64,000 bases of DNA from Halichoerus grypus (Eukaryota; Chordata; Mammalia; Carnivora; Phocidae), in contig NC_135716.1 of the NCBI RefSeq assembly GCF_964656455.1, positions 105,928,389-105,992,388 of the forward strand. The letters are read 5' to 3'. Below the pieces are notes generated by a model. That model was not told where the DNA came from. It worked only from the letters and a program-made list of their open reading frames with translations, and did not search any database. The translations under genes and the position numbers were made by a program. Below, piece by piece: positions 1 to 11,229 of this stretch (position 1 is the stretch's first letter; every line of letters starts with the position of its first letter).

Positions 1-563
1 AAAGCAAACCTTGTCACTGCACTGAACCTCAAATTCTTTCTTCAAAGTACTGTCTATTCAGTGAAAATCAACTTTATTTTGTTTTTTATAACTACAGTCA
101 CAAGTTCTGACCTATCAATTATGCGTCCTCCCAATATGGCATACAAAAATGTAAGCATTAAAAACACCCCTTCATCAGTTTGCCCCTTCTAACAATAGTG
201 ATCTAAGATGTCAATTCAGATAAAACAATAGGTACTTTAATAGCTAAATATTAATAGTTTAATAGGTACATTAAAAGTTAAAAACGTCACTTGGAATGTC
301 AGTGTTCAGTGTTTCTAGATGATTCATATTACATAAGAATTGGCCATTAGTAAATATCAGGTAAGTAAAATTAAATAATCACCATTCTTAAATTCTACTT
401 CTAAGAAAATTCCTTCAAAAAATTCATAACTACGGTAAATTATTTGAACCCTGTAGGCATAGGTATGTCTATAAATATGTATGTGTACATATATACAAAT
501 ACATCGGATATATATTAAGAAAATACCTTCATGAAAAGTTGTATTTTTCATTTAATGTTTCAG
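1..563 (+). other. PLPPR5: PLPPR5 intron, 3' part before the first visible coding exon
   Basis: AT-rich intronic sequence ending in a splice acceptor, a T-rich tract followed by CAG at 561-563. No repeat family or conserved element stands out by eye. The 64-residue minus-strand frame here is low complexity (tyrosine, isoleucine and histidine rich from a TA/CA-rich tract) and is not a gene. Earlier PLPPR5 exons, roughly the first 207 residues, lie upstream of the window. Confidence 0.8.
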
Positions 564-740
564 ATGTACATTACCAACACAATCAAAGCCAAAGGAACAA
601 GACTTGCTAAGCCCGTTTTATGTTTGGGCTTAATGTGTTTGGCCTTTCTTACTGGACTCAACAGAGTAGCAGAATATCGAAATCATTGGTCAGATGTGAT
701 AGCAGGCTTTCTGGTTGGAATATCTATAGCAGTATTTCTG
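564..740 (+). CDS. PLPPR5: PLPPR5 coding exon: last two membrane spans and degenerate phosphatase motif C3
   Basis: This exon encodes 59 residues starting MYITNTIKAKGTRLAKPVLC and ending VGISIAVFL. It is flanked by a CAG acceptor (561-563) and a strong GTAAGT donor (741-746), and both junctions are phase 0. The protein is a brain-enriched six-pass plasma-membrane protein of the lipid phosphate phosphatase superfamily, linked to filopodia and neurite outgrowth (family knowledge). The exon carries span 5 (about residues 18-32 of the exon) and span 6 (about 45 onward, running into the next exon). Between them is the C3 region, GLNRVAEYRNHWSDVIAG. In active enzymes C3 is SR-x5-H-x3-D; here the Ser and the aligned His are both Asn, while Arg and Asp remain, which fits the non-catalytic plasticity-related group. 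If total length is 321 as in human, this is about residues 208-266. PLPPR1 is the closest alternative, but the residue choices (MYITNTIKAKG, LGLMCLAF) fit PLPPR5. Confidence 0.96.
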
Positions 741-2379
741 GTAAGTACAAATTTATTCGGATTTCACTGCATTTTTAATTAACTTCTATAATCACCTGCA
801 AGAAAATACAAGTGTGAATCATCAGGTTTCTCTAAATGTGGTGTATCAAATGATAATATGTATATTTTAGGTCATTCATTTCTTCCTCCTTCCTCATTTA
901 TTCAACCTAAAGTCAAATTTGGGGATGAAAAATACATAAATTCTACACTCAAAGGTGAACAAAATATTTTCACATAAAATGGAACAGGGCTAAAACACTC
1001 AGTCCTCCCTGGCTAGTTTTTAAGACTAGGTTGCTTGGATATTTTTAAAATGTCCTCAGGTCACTTTTCATCCCAGAGTATCTAGAGCATCCCAAAGTAC
1101 CCCAGGGCCTTAGCATAGTATCCTCCATGAACTGCCATGTCACAGCGCTGGCTAACAGGTGAACCTCATTTGAGAGATGAATTGGTTCCCTTCAGTAACT
1201 AAAAATCCATGGACGGTTTCCAAGACAATACTACCTCAAGTCAGATTTTGCCAAGAGGTGAAGAGCTTATGTAGTGATTTCTAATGAAGTAAGCATGCCA
1301 TCTCTATTCCTTTTATAAAATCTCCTTGGAATGGAGGTTTTGCAGTCAACAGCTTTGCTTATGTAGTAACACAGGTTGAAATTATCAGAGACAAAACTAC
1401 AGGTTTTGGTTGTTGGAAAATATATTTTAGTCTGGCTTTAGAAATAATCAATCCATTATAAGTTTGAGTCTATAACATTTAACCCAGATGGAAAATGTAT
1501 AGACTATAAATCAAAACATATTTTTGCATTGACACATTATAATAGGAAAAAACACTTTATTTCCATTTTGATTACATTTAAATTGCTTCTCACGCTTAAC
1601 TTCCTTTCTTCAGCTCCTTTCCCTAGTTCATAACCAGTAAGCAAAAACTTGTATGAACCTTTCCAGCTAACAATTTGTGCGCCAGGCATTTTAAATAGGC
1701 AACGTTCTGTAGAACCTCCTATGGTAGAGTGGTGAGTATGACCTCATCCCTGCCCCACGCCCTGTACTGCTTTTCTTCCTGATGTCACTCCCTCTGATTC
1801 CCCAGCTGCCTGGGAGCCTAGGCCCACCCCCATCTCTCTCCCAGAGATACCGTATGGCCCCAGGAAAACTGGGGCCCAGGCTTGGGCCAGACCCTTTTCG
1901 TTTCTCTCACTCACCACAGGTAAAGCAGATTGAAACATTTAAAACAAAACAAGGCAAACACCTTACATAAACCCTGAGAAAAGAACTACCAAAAGTGAAA
2001 ATTTCAAAGCACTAGTGTCAGATGTAACTGTGTTTCAGCTCCGTGGGTCCAGAACCTCTTCACTTGGCATCTATCTCATCAGTCTTCCTACTTATTTTCC
2101 TGTGGCCATTGCCAACTTCCCTTCACTTCCAATAAGCATCCTGACCCCCTGCAAGACCGAATCTAGAACGCTAATCTCTTCCCAGTCACTTCCTCATCTG
2201 AGAACCTGGTGGTGAATGAGTTGGACTGTGGATCCCCCTTGGGCTCAAGCCCCTCTGATTGCACATATTCAGAACCTTCCACAATGGTCCTTCAGACATT
2301 CCCACACACCTGGAAAATGACCTTATGAAAAGGTCACGTGAAGATAATGCTTTAACTGTAATCACTAAACAAACATTTG

Positions 2380-3110
2380 TGCATTCATGCACAACCGTTT
2401 CTGAGTATGAGTGCCTACAGGTGCCAGGCACTGTGCCAAGCACTGGGGATGCAAGCAGGCTCAGATAACCATGATCTGTCTCCTGTGGGTGTTACAGTCT
2501 GGTTCAGGGGTCAGACAATAATAGGTTATTTCCTCAACTATTCCCTTCCTCTCTTCCTTCAAAACAGAAACATTTACTGAGCCCCTGTTAAAATCCAGGC
2601 ACTGTGCTTGGTGCTGGGGATTAAATACATGAAAAAGATACAGTCTACTTAAATAGATCACAAGATAGACACCAAGAGTTTTATAGAAGGTTAAAGGTAA
2701 TGATATTGGTTCATATACTCAGGAGATCTCTGTTGGGATTAGGGACAGTCAGAAAGGGGAGGGGATACATTAACTTGCAAAGTTTGTAAAGCAGGAAGGT
2801 CTAAGGAGGGGCATAAGGCATGAGAACAAAGAGCACAGTGCGCAGAGACAATATAAAATGCTTCATAAAATAGGCATTTATGGAGCCCTTAGTCTATTGT
2901 GGGCCTGGACAGAGCATGCACACGAGGGGCAGTGGCATCATGGAATGGCACCAGTCATCCAGCGTGAGTGACAAGAGTGGGAAATAGAAGAACACAGGGG
3001 TAGTTATCCTGAATGGCCTTGTAGGTTACAATAATCTGGGCTTTTTCTCTTTGTAATGGAGGTGACTTGAGAGCCACAGTCAGAGTTCAGGTGAGTTAAA
3101 GCTGGTTGAA
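2380..3110 (-). repeat. L2 (LINE2) fossils, antisense
   Basis: Two successive copies of the antisense L2 3' end are seen at about 2390-2520 and 2570-2660, each with a GCCAGGCACTGTGC-like block followed by a GGGGAT block. More diffuse L2-like antisense sequence follows to about 3110. Heavily diverged, so boundaries are approximate. The overlapping open frames on both strands are by-products. Confidence 0.55.
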
Positions 3111-3124
3111 TCTCAGCTTCCTTA

Positions 3125-3310
3125 TTTACTCAGTTTGTGCCATTATGCAGTTTTCCTTATTTGTGCCATTACTAATGGACCTTTCCGAGCCTCAGGTTCT
3201 TCCTCATTAAATGAGGCCAATAACAGCCTTCTTAAAGCTTATAAAGACTTAAAAGTTTAAATGAAATAGTGTATGTTCAACGAATGGACACATGAATGAC
3301 TGAAATCAGT
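3125..3310 (-). repeat. MIR SINE fossil, antisense
   Basis: The order CTCAG, cytosine-rich TTCCTCATTAAATGAGG, then AATAACAG, then TTAAATGAAATAGTG matches the antisense MIR core (CTCATCTGTAAAATGGGG ... GGATTAAATGAG). Old and diverged. Confidence 0.55.
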
Positions 3311-3680
3311 CCCATAAATGATAGTTTGCTTCCTTTCAGCCACTTTTACTCGATGATACAATCCGTGCTTTGAAAGTAGGTTTGTTGGAAAGTAAAACTC
3401 CAGATGAGGATAGAGGAGGCAAGTTGTGCAGAACCAGGGAAATCAGATGGCCCAAATCAGGCCTCTGTGAGCACAGAGAGAAGGGAGACTATCTGGGAGG
3501 TCTGTGGAGATGGAAGGCTTGGAGCTTGATGGCACACTGGGGATGACGGAGGCGAAGAAGAGAGAGCAATCCGTGATAGTTCCCGGGCTTCTCATTTGGG
3601 CAAGTAGAACATTTATTCTGAGCAGCGACTCCAGCTCTGGCTTGCAATATCCTGGGGTGTCTCCAATTATCTTGCAGTGT

Positions 3681-3707
3681 GTGCAGAACTCTGAAATGGT
3701 TCCAGAA
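3681..3707 (+). repeat. 27-base exact direct repeat, copy 1
   Basis: The 27 bases from 3681 to 3707 (starting GTGCAGAACTCTGAAATGG) recur exactly at 4762-4788, about 1.08 kb away in the same orientation. The sequence is not simple. See findings. Confidence 0.95.
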
Positions 3708-3734
3708 TAAAATGAGCACTAACCTACTCCAAGA

Positions 3735-4045
3735 CTCTATGTCTCAGTTAAAGGCATCCACATCCCCCAGTCACCCAGACCCAATGTCTAGCGTCTGTCT
3801 TTGACTCATTCTTCTCGTTCATCCCCCACACCCAGTGATTCATCTGGTCCCAGTTTATTTCCACTACAAAATGTCTCCTCCACATTTCATTTCTTGGCCA
3901 TTCTGACCAAAATGTATACCGTGGGACTGTACTCGATTTTTGAGATTAGTGCTTTTTTCCCTTTCTTCTATCTCTGGGTTCCTAACTGCCTCCTCACTTC
4001 AGACTCTCCTCCAAATACTTTCCATTCTGCCTCTCTTTTCTTTAG
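3735..4045 (+). repeat. L2 fossil, sense
   Basis: The run of CTTTGACTCATTCTT, CCCCCACACCCAGTGATTC and CTCCACATTTCATTTC-type blocks matches the part of the L2 3' region that encodes the end of its ORF2. The 83-residue + frame here is a shadow of the fossil, not a host gene. Confidence 0.55.
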
Positions 4046-4414
4046 AACATAATCCGTTGCTAATAACAAGACAAAACAAACAAACAAAAAAACAAACCTC
4101 ATTCCTGCTGCATTAAACCCAGATACTTCCACTGGGCTTCTGGGATTGTCGGTAATCTAGCTGCCCTCTTCCCAGCCAAGTTTATTTTCCCTCCTTGCAG
4201 GGGAATCCTATACTATGTATCCACTCAGTTTCCTTACCCTCACAGACAGGTTCTGTCCGGCCTTTATGTTTGCCCCAGCGAGAATGCCCATTCCTCTGTA
4301 TATCTTAGAGAGCAAAACAGGTGTCTAGGAGCCACGTGAACCTAGGTTTGAATCCTGCTTTTGCCACATGCTGCGTGTGTGACCTTGAACAAGTCACTTG
4401 TCTCATTTTTTCTA

Positions 4415-4690
4415 ACCTAGTGAGGCCTCCCTGACCTGTATTTAAAACGGCTTTCCCCCTGCCAAGGAATCCTTTCCTCATTCCCTATTCACTTTTCTCC
4501 GTAGCATGTTCCAACTTTTCATATACCACATACAATATTTTTGTTTCTGTTTTTGCTGTCAAACCCACTAGGATGTAAGCTGTGCATGGAGAAGGCATTT
4601 GTTTTCTTTACCGTGAATTCTCAGTACGCAGTACAGGGTCTGGTAGTTAGGGGGTTCTCAGGAAATACTTGATGGATGAATGAATGAATG
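4415..4690 (+). repeat. L2 3' end, sense
   Basis: GAGGCCTCCCTGACC, then ACTAGGATGTAAGCT, then a terminal GATGGATGAATGAATGAATG run are diagnostic of the sense L2 3' terminus. Confidence 0.75.
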
Positions 4691-4761
4691 GGGAACTGGT
4701 TTATTTCTTCCCAGAGCTCTTTCAAGGGTTAAGTGAAATCCCATATGTAGTAAGTACAGGC

Positions 4762-4788
4762 GTGCAGAACTCTGAAATGGTTCCAGAA
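4762..4788 (+). repeat. 27-base exact direct repeat, copy 2
   Basis: Identical to 3681-3707. It lies between two sense L2 fragments. Confidence 0.95.
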
Positions 4789-4849
4789 CCATTGTGTGGT
4801 GCAGAGAAGGAGATGCAGATCATGATCCTCACCTTTGATGACTGTTGAG

Positions 4850-5030
4850 ATCCTTTTTGCACTTGAGATTTTTCTCAGGCAAGTCCCAACTTGCCCAAAA
4901 GGTGTCCCTGACTACCTCATTCTCTCATTTTTCCTGAGTTTCCACTGCCCTCAAAGTCTGGCCTGTTATATTCTAATGAGGATTAATACCCTGTCCTGGT
5001 TATCACTTTCATCCCATGTGCATTTTCTTT
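4850..5030 (+). repeat. L2-like fossil, sense
   Basis: The stretch around 4875-4990 (GTCCCTGACTACCTCATTC followed by a C/T-rich run and TCTAATGAGG) resembles the L2 3' region. It abuts the duplication flanking the next SINE. Weak match. Confidence 0.4.
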
Positions 5031-5045
5031 AAAGTTAGAGAACAG

Positions 5046-5228
5046 GGGCACTTGGGTGGCTCAGTCAGTTAAGCATCTGCCTTCAGCTCAGGTCATGATC
5101 CCAGGGTCCTGGGATCAAGTCCCACATGCTCCCTGCTCAGTGGGGAGCCTGCTTCTCCCTCTCGCTCTGCCTGCTTCTACTCCGTCTCTCTCTCTCTCTC
5201 TCTGTCAAATAAATAAATAAAAATAAAT
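5046..5228 (+). mobile_element. SINEC (Can-SINE), sense
   Basis: A tRNA-derived head (GGTGGCTCAGTCAGTTAAGC, GGTCATGATCCCAGGGTCC) is followed by a CT-rich middle and an (AAAT)n tail. An exact 15-base target-site duplication, AAAGTTAGAGAACAG, flanks it at 5031-5045 and 5229-5243, so the boundaries are firm. The head contains a degenerate RNA polymerase III box; there is no functional tRNA here. Confidence 0.95.
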
Positions 5229-5439
5229 AAAGTTAGAGAACAGAGTCCCCCTGCTTAAGAAAATGCAAAACAAATACTAGTTGAACAATAGTTGTAGATT
5301 GGTTAATATTATTTAACAAATATATGCTTAACAAATGTATGCTTCAAAGTGCTTCCAAAAAAGATGCCCAGGGTCAAGTCGAGTAGTTCAAGTTTACTGA
5401 GGCACAGCAAGAACTTGTCATGTTATCATATGTAATATA

Positions 5440-5660
5440 ATAATAACAATAAGAGTTATTTGTGTAGTCTTTACTACATTAACTCAATTAATCCTCACAA
5501 CAGCACGGTGAGATGTAGTTATTATTGTTCTCATTTTGCAGGTAAAAAAAGAGCAGGTCTAGTTATATTGAGTTGTTTGCCCAGGCTCACAGTGAGTAAA
5601 TCAGACAGCCTGGCATTAAGGCCCAGTCCTGTTTGACCCCCAGAGCCTAAGCACTTACCC
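5440..5660 (+). repeat. MIR SINE fossil, sense
   Basis: TTAACTCAATTAATCCTCACAACA-type block, then ATTATTGTTCTCATTTTGCA, then a GTTTGCCCAGGCTCACAG block follow the MIR core and 3' half in order. Confidence 0.8.
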
Positions 5661-5924
5661 CCAAGCAATACAGATGTTTTACTTGCTACAAATGAAGAGG
5701 GAAAATGACCACAAATAGATCAAATTAATTTATTATCACCACTGGCAAAAGAACACAAAAATATATGTGTAATGGTGACTTATTAGTGTCATTTTTGTAG
5801 GACAGGGTAGAATTATACACGTGGAAGCCATTAATGTAAAAATAGAATGTTTCAGAGGAATGTCACTTTAAATTATATAGGAACATCAGAAAATTTGAGA
5901 ATTCTTGGCCTTGGCTCATTCATT

Positions 5925-6780
5925 AGTCAATTCATTCACTGTGGCACTGGGAATACAATGGTGAGCAAAAAAAAAAAAAGAGAGAGAGAGAGACAGCATC
6001 TCTGCTTTTGTAGCGCTTACAAGGAAGCTCTCTAAGGAAGAGATTCACATCAACCGAAGTATTATGTATTATGCTAACAGATGTATAATTTCACTAGAAA
6101 TCGGTGCTTTGATGAAAGCATCAGGGATTGACTTGATCAAACAAATAAAAACAGCCTGAGGTCAGAGAAAGCCAGTGAAGAAGCGATATTGAGATGAGAT
6201 ACCACAGATGAGTAGGATATGGTGCCCAAAGAATGTGGAGTTGAGTATTCCAAACAAAAGGCAGTGAAAGGGAAGGACAAAGAAGGAAGGCTGCAAAGGT
6301 GGGCAAGGTTTACACTATAAGAGAAATGGGTAACCCAGTCACATAGTTTGAAAAAGGCTGACATGATCCAATTTGCATTTTGGAAAGATCATTCTTATGT
6401 CACTATAGAAATGGATTGGAGGGAGCCAAGATTGGATTTAGGGAGACTTTAGAAAGCTACGCAGGAATCCAGGCAAGTGGTGGTGATTGCTTAGTCTTTG
6501 GAGTTGGTGGTGGAGATCGAAGAAAGCAGATACAAGAAATCAAAATTTTTAGGAAGGAAAATTGAGCAAATTGACTGGTTGTGTATAGGAGGTGTAAAGG
6601 ATGAATCCAAGTTTTCAGCCTTATGCAATTAGGGGAGAGGGCATGTGGGGGTTGTTTTCCTGAGAAGATCCAGAAAAATATCAAGCTTTGTAGTGGAGTC
6701 AGGAGATAGGCAGATCTTAGGTTTCACTTTGAACATTTGTTGAATTTTTCCTACCTTTGACAACCAAAGGAATGGACTAA
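5925..6780 (-). repeat. L2 fossil, antisense, long
   Basis: It starts with the antisense 3' terminus (CAATTCATTCACTGTGGCAC). Further on are TGACATGATCCAATTTGCAT, AAAGATCATTCTTATG, AATGGATTGGAGGGAGCCAA and AGTTTTCAGCCTTATGCAAT blocks, characteristic of antisense L2 coding sequence. Several 60- to 75-residue frames on both strands come from it and are not genes. Confidence 0.75.
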
Positions 6781-6907
6781 CTTGGTAAGATATTGCAACC
6801 TCTTCCCTTACAAATTGAGAAAACTCAGACCCAGAGGACTGTCCAAGAACATACAGACTTGGGATCAAAAACCAAGCCCCTTGCTTTTACCTATAAGCAT
6901 TTTTCTT

Positions 6908-7097
6908 TCTTATTTTTTTAAGATTTTATTTATTAATTTGACAGAGAGATTGAGAGAGAGAGAGAGGCAGGAGAGGAACAGAGGGAGAGGGACAAGCAGA
7001 CTTCCACGCGGGGCTCAATCCCATGACCCTGAGATCATGACCTGAGCTGAAATCAAGAGTTGAACGCTTAACCGACTGAGTCACCCAGCCCCCACCA
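6908..7097 (-). mobile_element. SINEC, antisense
   Basis: AAGATTTTATTTATT, then a GAGAGA-rich tract, then TGAGATCATGACCTGAGCTG, and a terminal CGACTGAGTCACCCAG is the reverse complement of the SINEC head. An 11-base duplication AGCATTTTTCT (6897-6907 and 7100-7110) frames it. Confidence 0.92.
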
Positions 7098-7685
7098 TGA
7101 GCATTTTTCTGATAGGAAATCAGTTCCATACTTATGAATGTTAGCAGGCAAGACATGTTAAATATTTGAATATGGTTCTAAAGAAGATTTGGCATTTCCT
7201 CCCTTATAATTTAAATAATAACAGTAATGAAGAATAATCATTATGTTAATAGATACTATTTAATGAATATCTACTATCTGTTAGGTGTTTAAATAGTTCG
7301 CATATGAATTCTCAGCTGCTTCAGTGGTGTTGTCCTAACCCTCAATTACGGTGAAGAGATAACTGATACAACCTTTCAAAGAGTTTACCAAACCTAAATA
7401 ATATAAAAGCAATTATACTAATTTCAAAAGCCCATATTAACTCTAGATGAACTGTTCTTCATCTCATGACTTCCACACATCTATATACATAGTTATTTCA
7501 TTTCAACAAATTTTACTTCACAAGAATTTGTAGCAATTTTTTTCATCTGCCTAATCTTTCATTAGTTTATTTCTATTAATGAAAAGGGAAATATGTTTGT
7601 GTATTTCATGAAGTGATTGTGGAAGCTTCTTGACTGTTATGTTGTTATTGGCTAAAATTTTTGATTATATCCTTTGTACTCCAAG

Positions 7686-7915
7686 CAGTGGTCAGTTGGC
7701 AAACTACAGCCATTAGGTGAAATTTGGCCTGCTATCTATTTTTTTTTTAAGTTACATTGGAACACTGACATGCCCATTCATTTACGAATTGTCTATGGCT
7801 GTTTTCACACCAAAATATCAGAGTTGAATAGCTGCTGCAGAGATTATGTACCAGCAAAGCCAAAAATATGTACTATTTGCCCCTTACAGCCAAAATTTAC
7901 TGACCCTTTCTATAG
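7686..7915 (+). mobile_element. Non-autonomous hAT-like DNA transposon fossil
   Basis: Terminal inverted sequences are visible: a left end CAGTGGTCAGTTGGCAAAC and a right end TTTACTGACCC. The interior contains the familiar sequence around ACTGACATGCCCATTCATTT and TGTCTATGGCTGTTTTCACA found in a common eutherian hAT-type repeat. I cannot give a reliable subfamily name. The 88-residue + frame lies mostly inside it and is not a host gene. Confidence 0.6.
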
Positions 7916-8482
7916 GGCAATCACTATTAGTCTTTTGTAGGGTCATGAGTTGATACTAGGCTTATCAAGTACCCATCTCTAAGCTTGTACCATCCCTTAC
8001 ATTAAAGATCTTGATGGCAATGATAAAGTTAATGAATCAAATTATCAGGCTTTGATCTGTGTTTCTGATCTGTAATTATTCATGGAAATGGAAGGATAAT
8101 AAGTATTCCACAACTAGGGAAATATTTTCTCTAAGATAAAGTCTCATAGTATGTGTTATTATTTTGTAGATTTATAAATTTTATTTAAACACTGGAGAAT
8201 AACCAAGATCTAATTGGCCTTTGAAAATATTCAGTAATGAGCTCTACTAAAGAAAGGGCTTTCCAAAGGAGCATTTGTGAAAATCTACAATGTAAATGTG
8301 TAATTACATATTAAGCATTTATTCTTTTAAAAAATGAATGTTAGGTTACAACTGCAAGGAAGTTCTGTATTTTGGCTTGATAATAGGCTATAAACCCAGA
8401 AAAAGAAGGCTCAAGAATATCTTATCCACTGCTTAATATAAGCAAACAATAGCAAGTAATTTTCCTGTGCTGTTTAATTCAC

Positions 8483-8668
8483 TATTTCTTAAAGTATGAT
8501 TCACCTGCATCAGAAACTTCTGCAATGTATTTCAAAAAAGTGGCAACTCCTAGGCCCCATCCTTCATCTACAAAATCAGAATCTTTAGGGGAGGGCTTAG
8601 GAACGTGCATTTTTAACAGTGGTGGGCCTTTATTTTTATGTAACCTGAAGTATGAGAACCTCTGGCTT
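8483..8668. mobile_element. MER5A-type hAT-Charlie fossil
   Basis: Left end TTCTTAAAGTATGATTCACC and right end AAGTATGAGAACCTCTGGCT are imperfect inverted repeats of the MER5A termini. The middle has TCCTAGGCCCCATCC and AAAATCAGAATC-like blocks as in MER5A. The minus-strand 67-residue frame is incidental. Confidence 0.75.
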
Positions 8669-9273
8669 AGTTCAAATGCTGTCACCTATGGGATATAATC
8701 AACTGAAACAAGGGTCAATTTCCTTTATGTAAAATGTCTTCTGTTTCACTGGTAGCCACAGTAAGCTATTGTTGAAATGCCAAGTATACATGGGATACAA
8801 TAATAAACAATAAACTAGGTTAATTAAAGGGATGCTACTAAATTAGAAAGTGCCAATTGTAGAAGGTTTGTTATGAATGTAATGATCTTGAAGCAATGAG
8901 AAATAATTAGCATTTAAATTAAGTTGTAGGTTAGCTGCATTAGGGAAAGGTTAGCTTGCTATGAATTTTTATAAGGCTATGATGTTATTTATGGATTGAT
9001 TTGAGCATTGACTATAACCTAATTTAATGAAAATTTTAGAATAATGAAATTGTCATTATTAACTGAGCTACACATTATTTGATACATTTTCTTGAACACA
9101 TTTACACTGGAATAAAATTTATACTAGATAAACCTGGATATAAAGTTATATATGTAATACTTAAGTAATTTTAATACTTTATTTCTATGATTAGATTTAG
9201 TAAGCTACTTAAAAGGTCATAGTCACAGGGAGTGTGGCTTTGCTTCAACTGCATTTTTTTCCTGAAATTTTAG

Positions 9274-9408
9274 GTTGTGTGTGTGGTAAATAATTTCAAA
9301 GGAAGACAACCAGAAAATGAACATATACACATGGATAATCTGGCACAGATGCCAATGATCAGCATTCCTCGAGTAGAAAGTCCTTTGGAAAAGGTAACAT
9401 CTGCACAG
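9274..9408 (+). CDS. PLPPR5: PLPPR5 coding exon: cytosolic C-terminal tail, with two alternative donors
   Basis: The exon encodes 45 residues starting VVCVVNNFKGRQPENE and ending ESPLEKVTSAQ. The acceptor is a T-rich tract ending in TAG at 9271-9273. The first five residues complete membrane span 6; the rest is a polar cytosolic tail. Two in-frame phase 0 donors are present: GTAACA after Lys at 9393 and GTGATT after Gln at 9408, so the transcript can include or omit VTSAQ. To my knowledge PLPPR5 isoforms differing by this five-residue insert are described in human (321 versus 316 residues, from memory), so both are probably used. The exon corresponds to about residues 267-311 of the long form. 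Confidence 0.95.
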
Positions 9409-9774
9409 GTGATTCATGATTTAAATTCTCAGATGTGATTGTGATCTAGAGCAAATGAATAATCATTCCTGAGAGTTCTCCACAGTCATGTTTGATTTAC
9501 TGAAGCAAATTTAGAATCTAATGTGGTGTTTAGCAAGAATTTAGTCACTGATAGCATCATCTTAGAAGAATGCATATCACATTGAAAATAATTCTTTGAA
9601 TACCTCATGCTAAAAGCTGAGTATTTATGTATGGAATATGTTCTGTACTTTGCCATAACTTTGAGATAAGGAACACTGTGCAATGATGAGTCTCATGCAT
9701 GGGTGAAATGATAAGGTAGCCTCATTTGAGAATAGATGCATTTTTTTCATAAAATACATTCCACTTTTCCCATC

Positions 9775-9850
9775 ATCTATTTATGCGAGAGAAGGCTTAG
9801 GATAATGCCTAGGACATAATATGGCTCAATAAATTTTGTTGAATCTCATT
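9775..9850. repeat. L2/MIR 3'-tail-like fragment
   Basis: AATGCCTAGGACATAATATGG followed by CTCAATAAATTTTGTTGAAT resembles the shared tail motif of L2 (sense) or MIR (antisense). Too short to separate. Confidence 0.4.
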
Positions 9851-11024
9851 ATATAAAGATCTGGCAGCAAGAAAACACCAATCATGCTCTCCTAATCTGG
9901 GAGGTCCTGAGGGTCAGGTTGGGCAGAATGGAGCCGGACCAGGTAGCACTTTAAATGGCAGGTCAAGGCTTCATTGGGCATGACAATGAACCAATAGCCA
10001 GGTATTTAACAAAACTTTTCTTGAGACTTTTTCTCTAAACTTATCTGGTGAACTATGGAGGGTAATATTACTTAAATGATGATGCAATTATGTACATTTG
10101 TAATTGGTTCAGTGATTACCCAGAGGGTTATTAAAGGCTTCTCATCAGTCCTGTCCATACCCACATTTTGATAGATATGTTAGATGAAGAGATCAATTAC
10201 ATGCTAATCAGGGGCTTAGATGGTATGAATCAGTGAGGGATAATTAATACATTGGTTGAAAAAATAAAAGTTCTTGAGAGATTAGATACAATTAACAACT
10301 TGAAATAAAGCAAATGTTTTGGATTTGGATTTAAAAAGAAGTTCATGTAGGGTAGGGTACATCTAGGGTAACTACACAAACAAAAAAGCCTCAGAGGGTA
10401 TAGTAGGTTACCATTTGGCATGTGTCAACAGCATGTTACAGCTGCCAAGAGTTATATGATCTTAAGTTCCACTTAGTGAAAATAATATCGTGAATGAGGG
10501 GATTGATGGTTTGCTCTGCTCATATTAACTTGGAACACCAAAAACTGCCCTTATTGACATAGTTTTGAGGAGGGCATCGATAAAATAGAGTAGTCGGTAC
10601 TCAAATATTTGTTAAATGCGTGAATGAATGTGTCCAGGACAAGTGAGTGGACTCAAAGTCATGGATTATGAAAGACTGTTGAAGGAATAAAAAATGATAG
10701 AGAAGAAAGAAAACTCATGGAAGAAGTAATAACGTTCCATACATATCTGAAGGACTATTGTATGGCAGAGGGATGCGATTTCTTCCGCCAGCGCCTCAGA
10801 GGTCACGGTTAGGATGACAGAAATGAAAGTGTTAAGAAGACAAATAATGTCTAGAAAGAAGGAAAAACTTTCTCAAAATGGGATGTCTTCCTTAGGAAAA
10901 ATGAAATTTCCTTTTTAAAAAAGAATTCCTTTTATTATAAGGATTCAAGAAGAGTTAAACTATCACTTATCCATGATACTGTGGAGGGAATTCAAGCATC
11001 ACTGTGAGGATAGAGGTACTAGAT

Positions 11025-11120
11025 CATCATCATCATAATAACAATATTAATAGCTACCTTTTAATAATCATTTGGTATGTGTCAAGTACTATGCAGATTG
11101 CTTATGTAAATTCCACAAAT
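11025..11120 (+). repeat. MIR 5' fragment, sense
   Basis: Repeated AT/CAT trinucleotides, then TTAATAGCTACC, TTTGGTATGTGTCAAGTACT matches the MIR start (ATAGCTAACATTTATTGAG ... TGTGCCAGGCACT). A possible 3' counterpart (TACAGTTAAGAAAACTAAAC, GCAATTTGCAAAAGTCCACA) lies at about 11655-11740, so the MIR may be split by other sequence. Confidence 0.5.
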
Positions 11121-11229
11121 ACACTTCTATGCTCTGAAAGTCTAACTTCATTCCTTACAACAGTTTTTAAAGCTGGGTGTCATCTTAGTGGCAAACGCTG
11201 CTAATAGTCCACAGTATCCCTTCCCCCAT

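Larger units (their letters stand above)
741..9273 (+). other. PLPPR5: PLPPR5 intron between the membrane exon and the tail exon
   Basis: The intron is bounded by GTAAGT at 741 and a T-rich tract plus TAG at 9271-9273. It holds L2, MIR, MER5A, a hAT-type element and two SINEC copies, listed separately. The stretches 741-2379, 7111-7685, 7916-8482 and 8669-9273 show nothing I can name: AT-rich, with no long open frame and no obvious conserved block. Confidence 0.85.

Noticed and set aside
5046..5130. tRNA-like sequence at the head of SINEC copies
   Set aside because: These are SINE promoters derived from a tRNA, with tails and target duplications, not tRNA genes.
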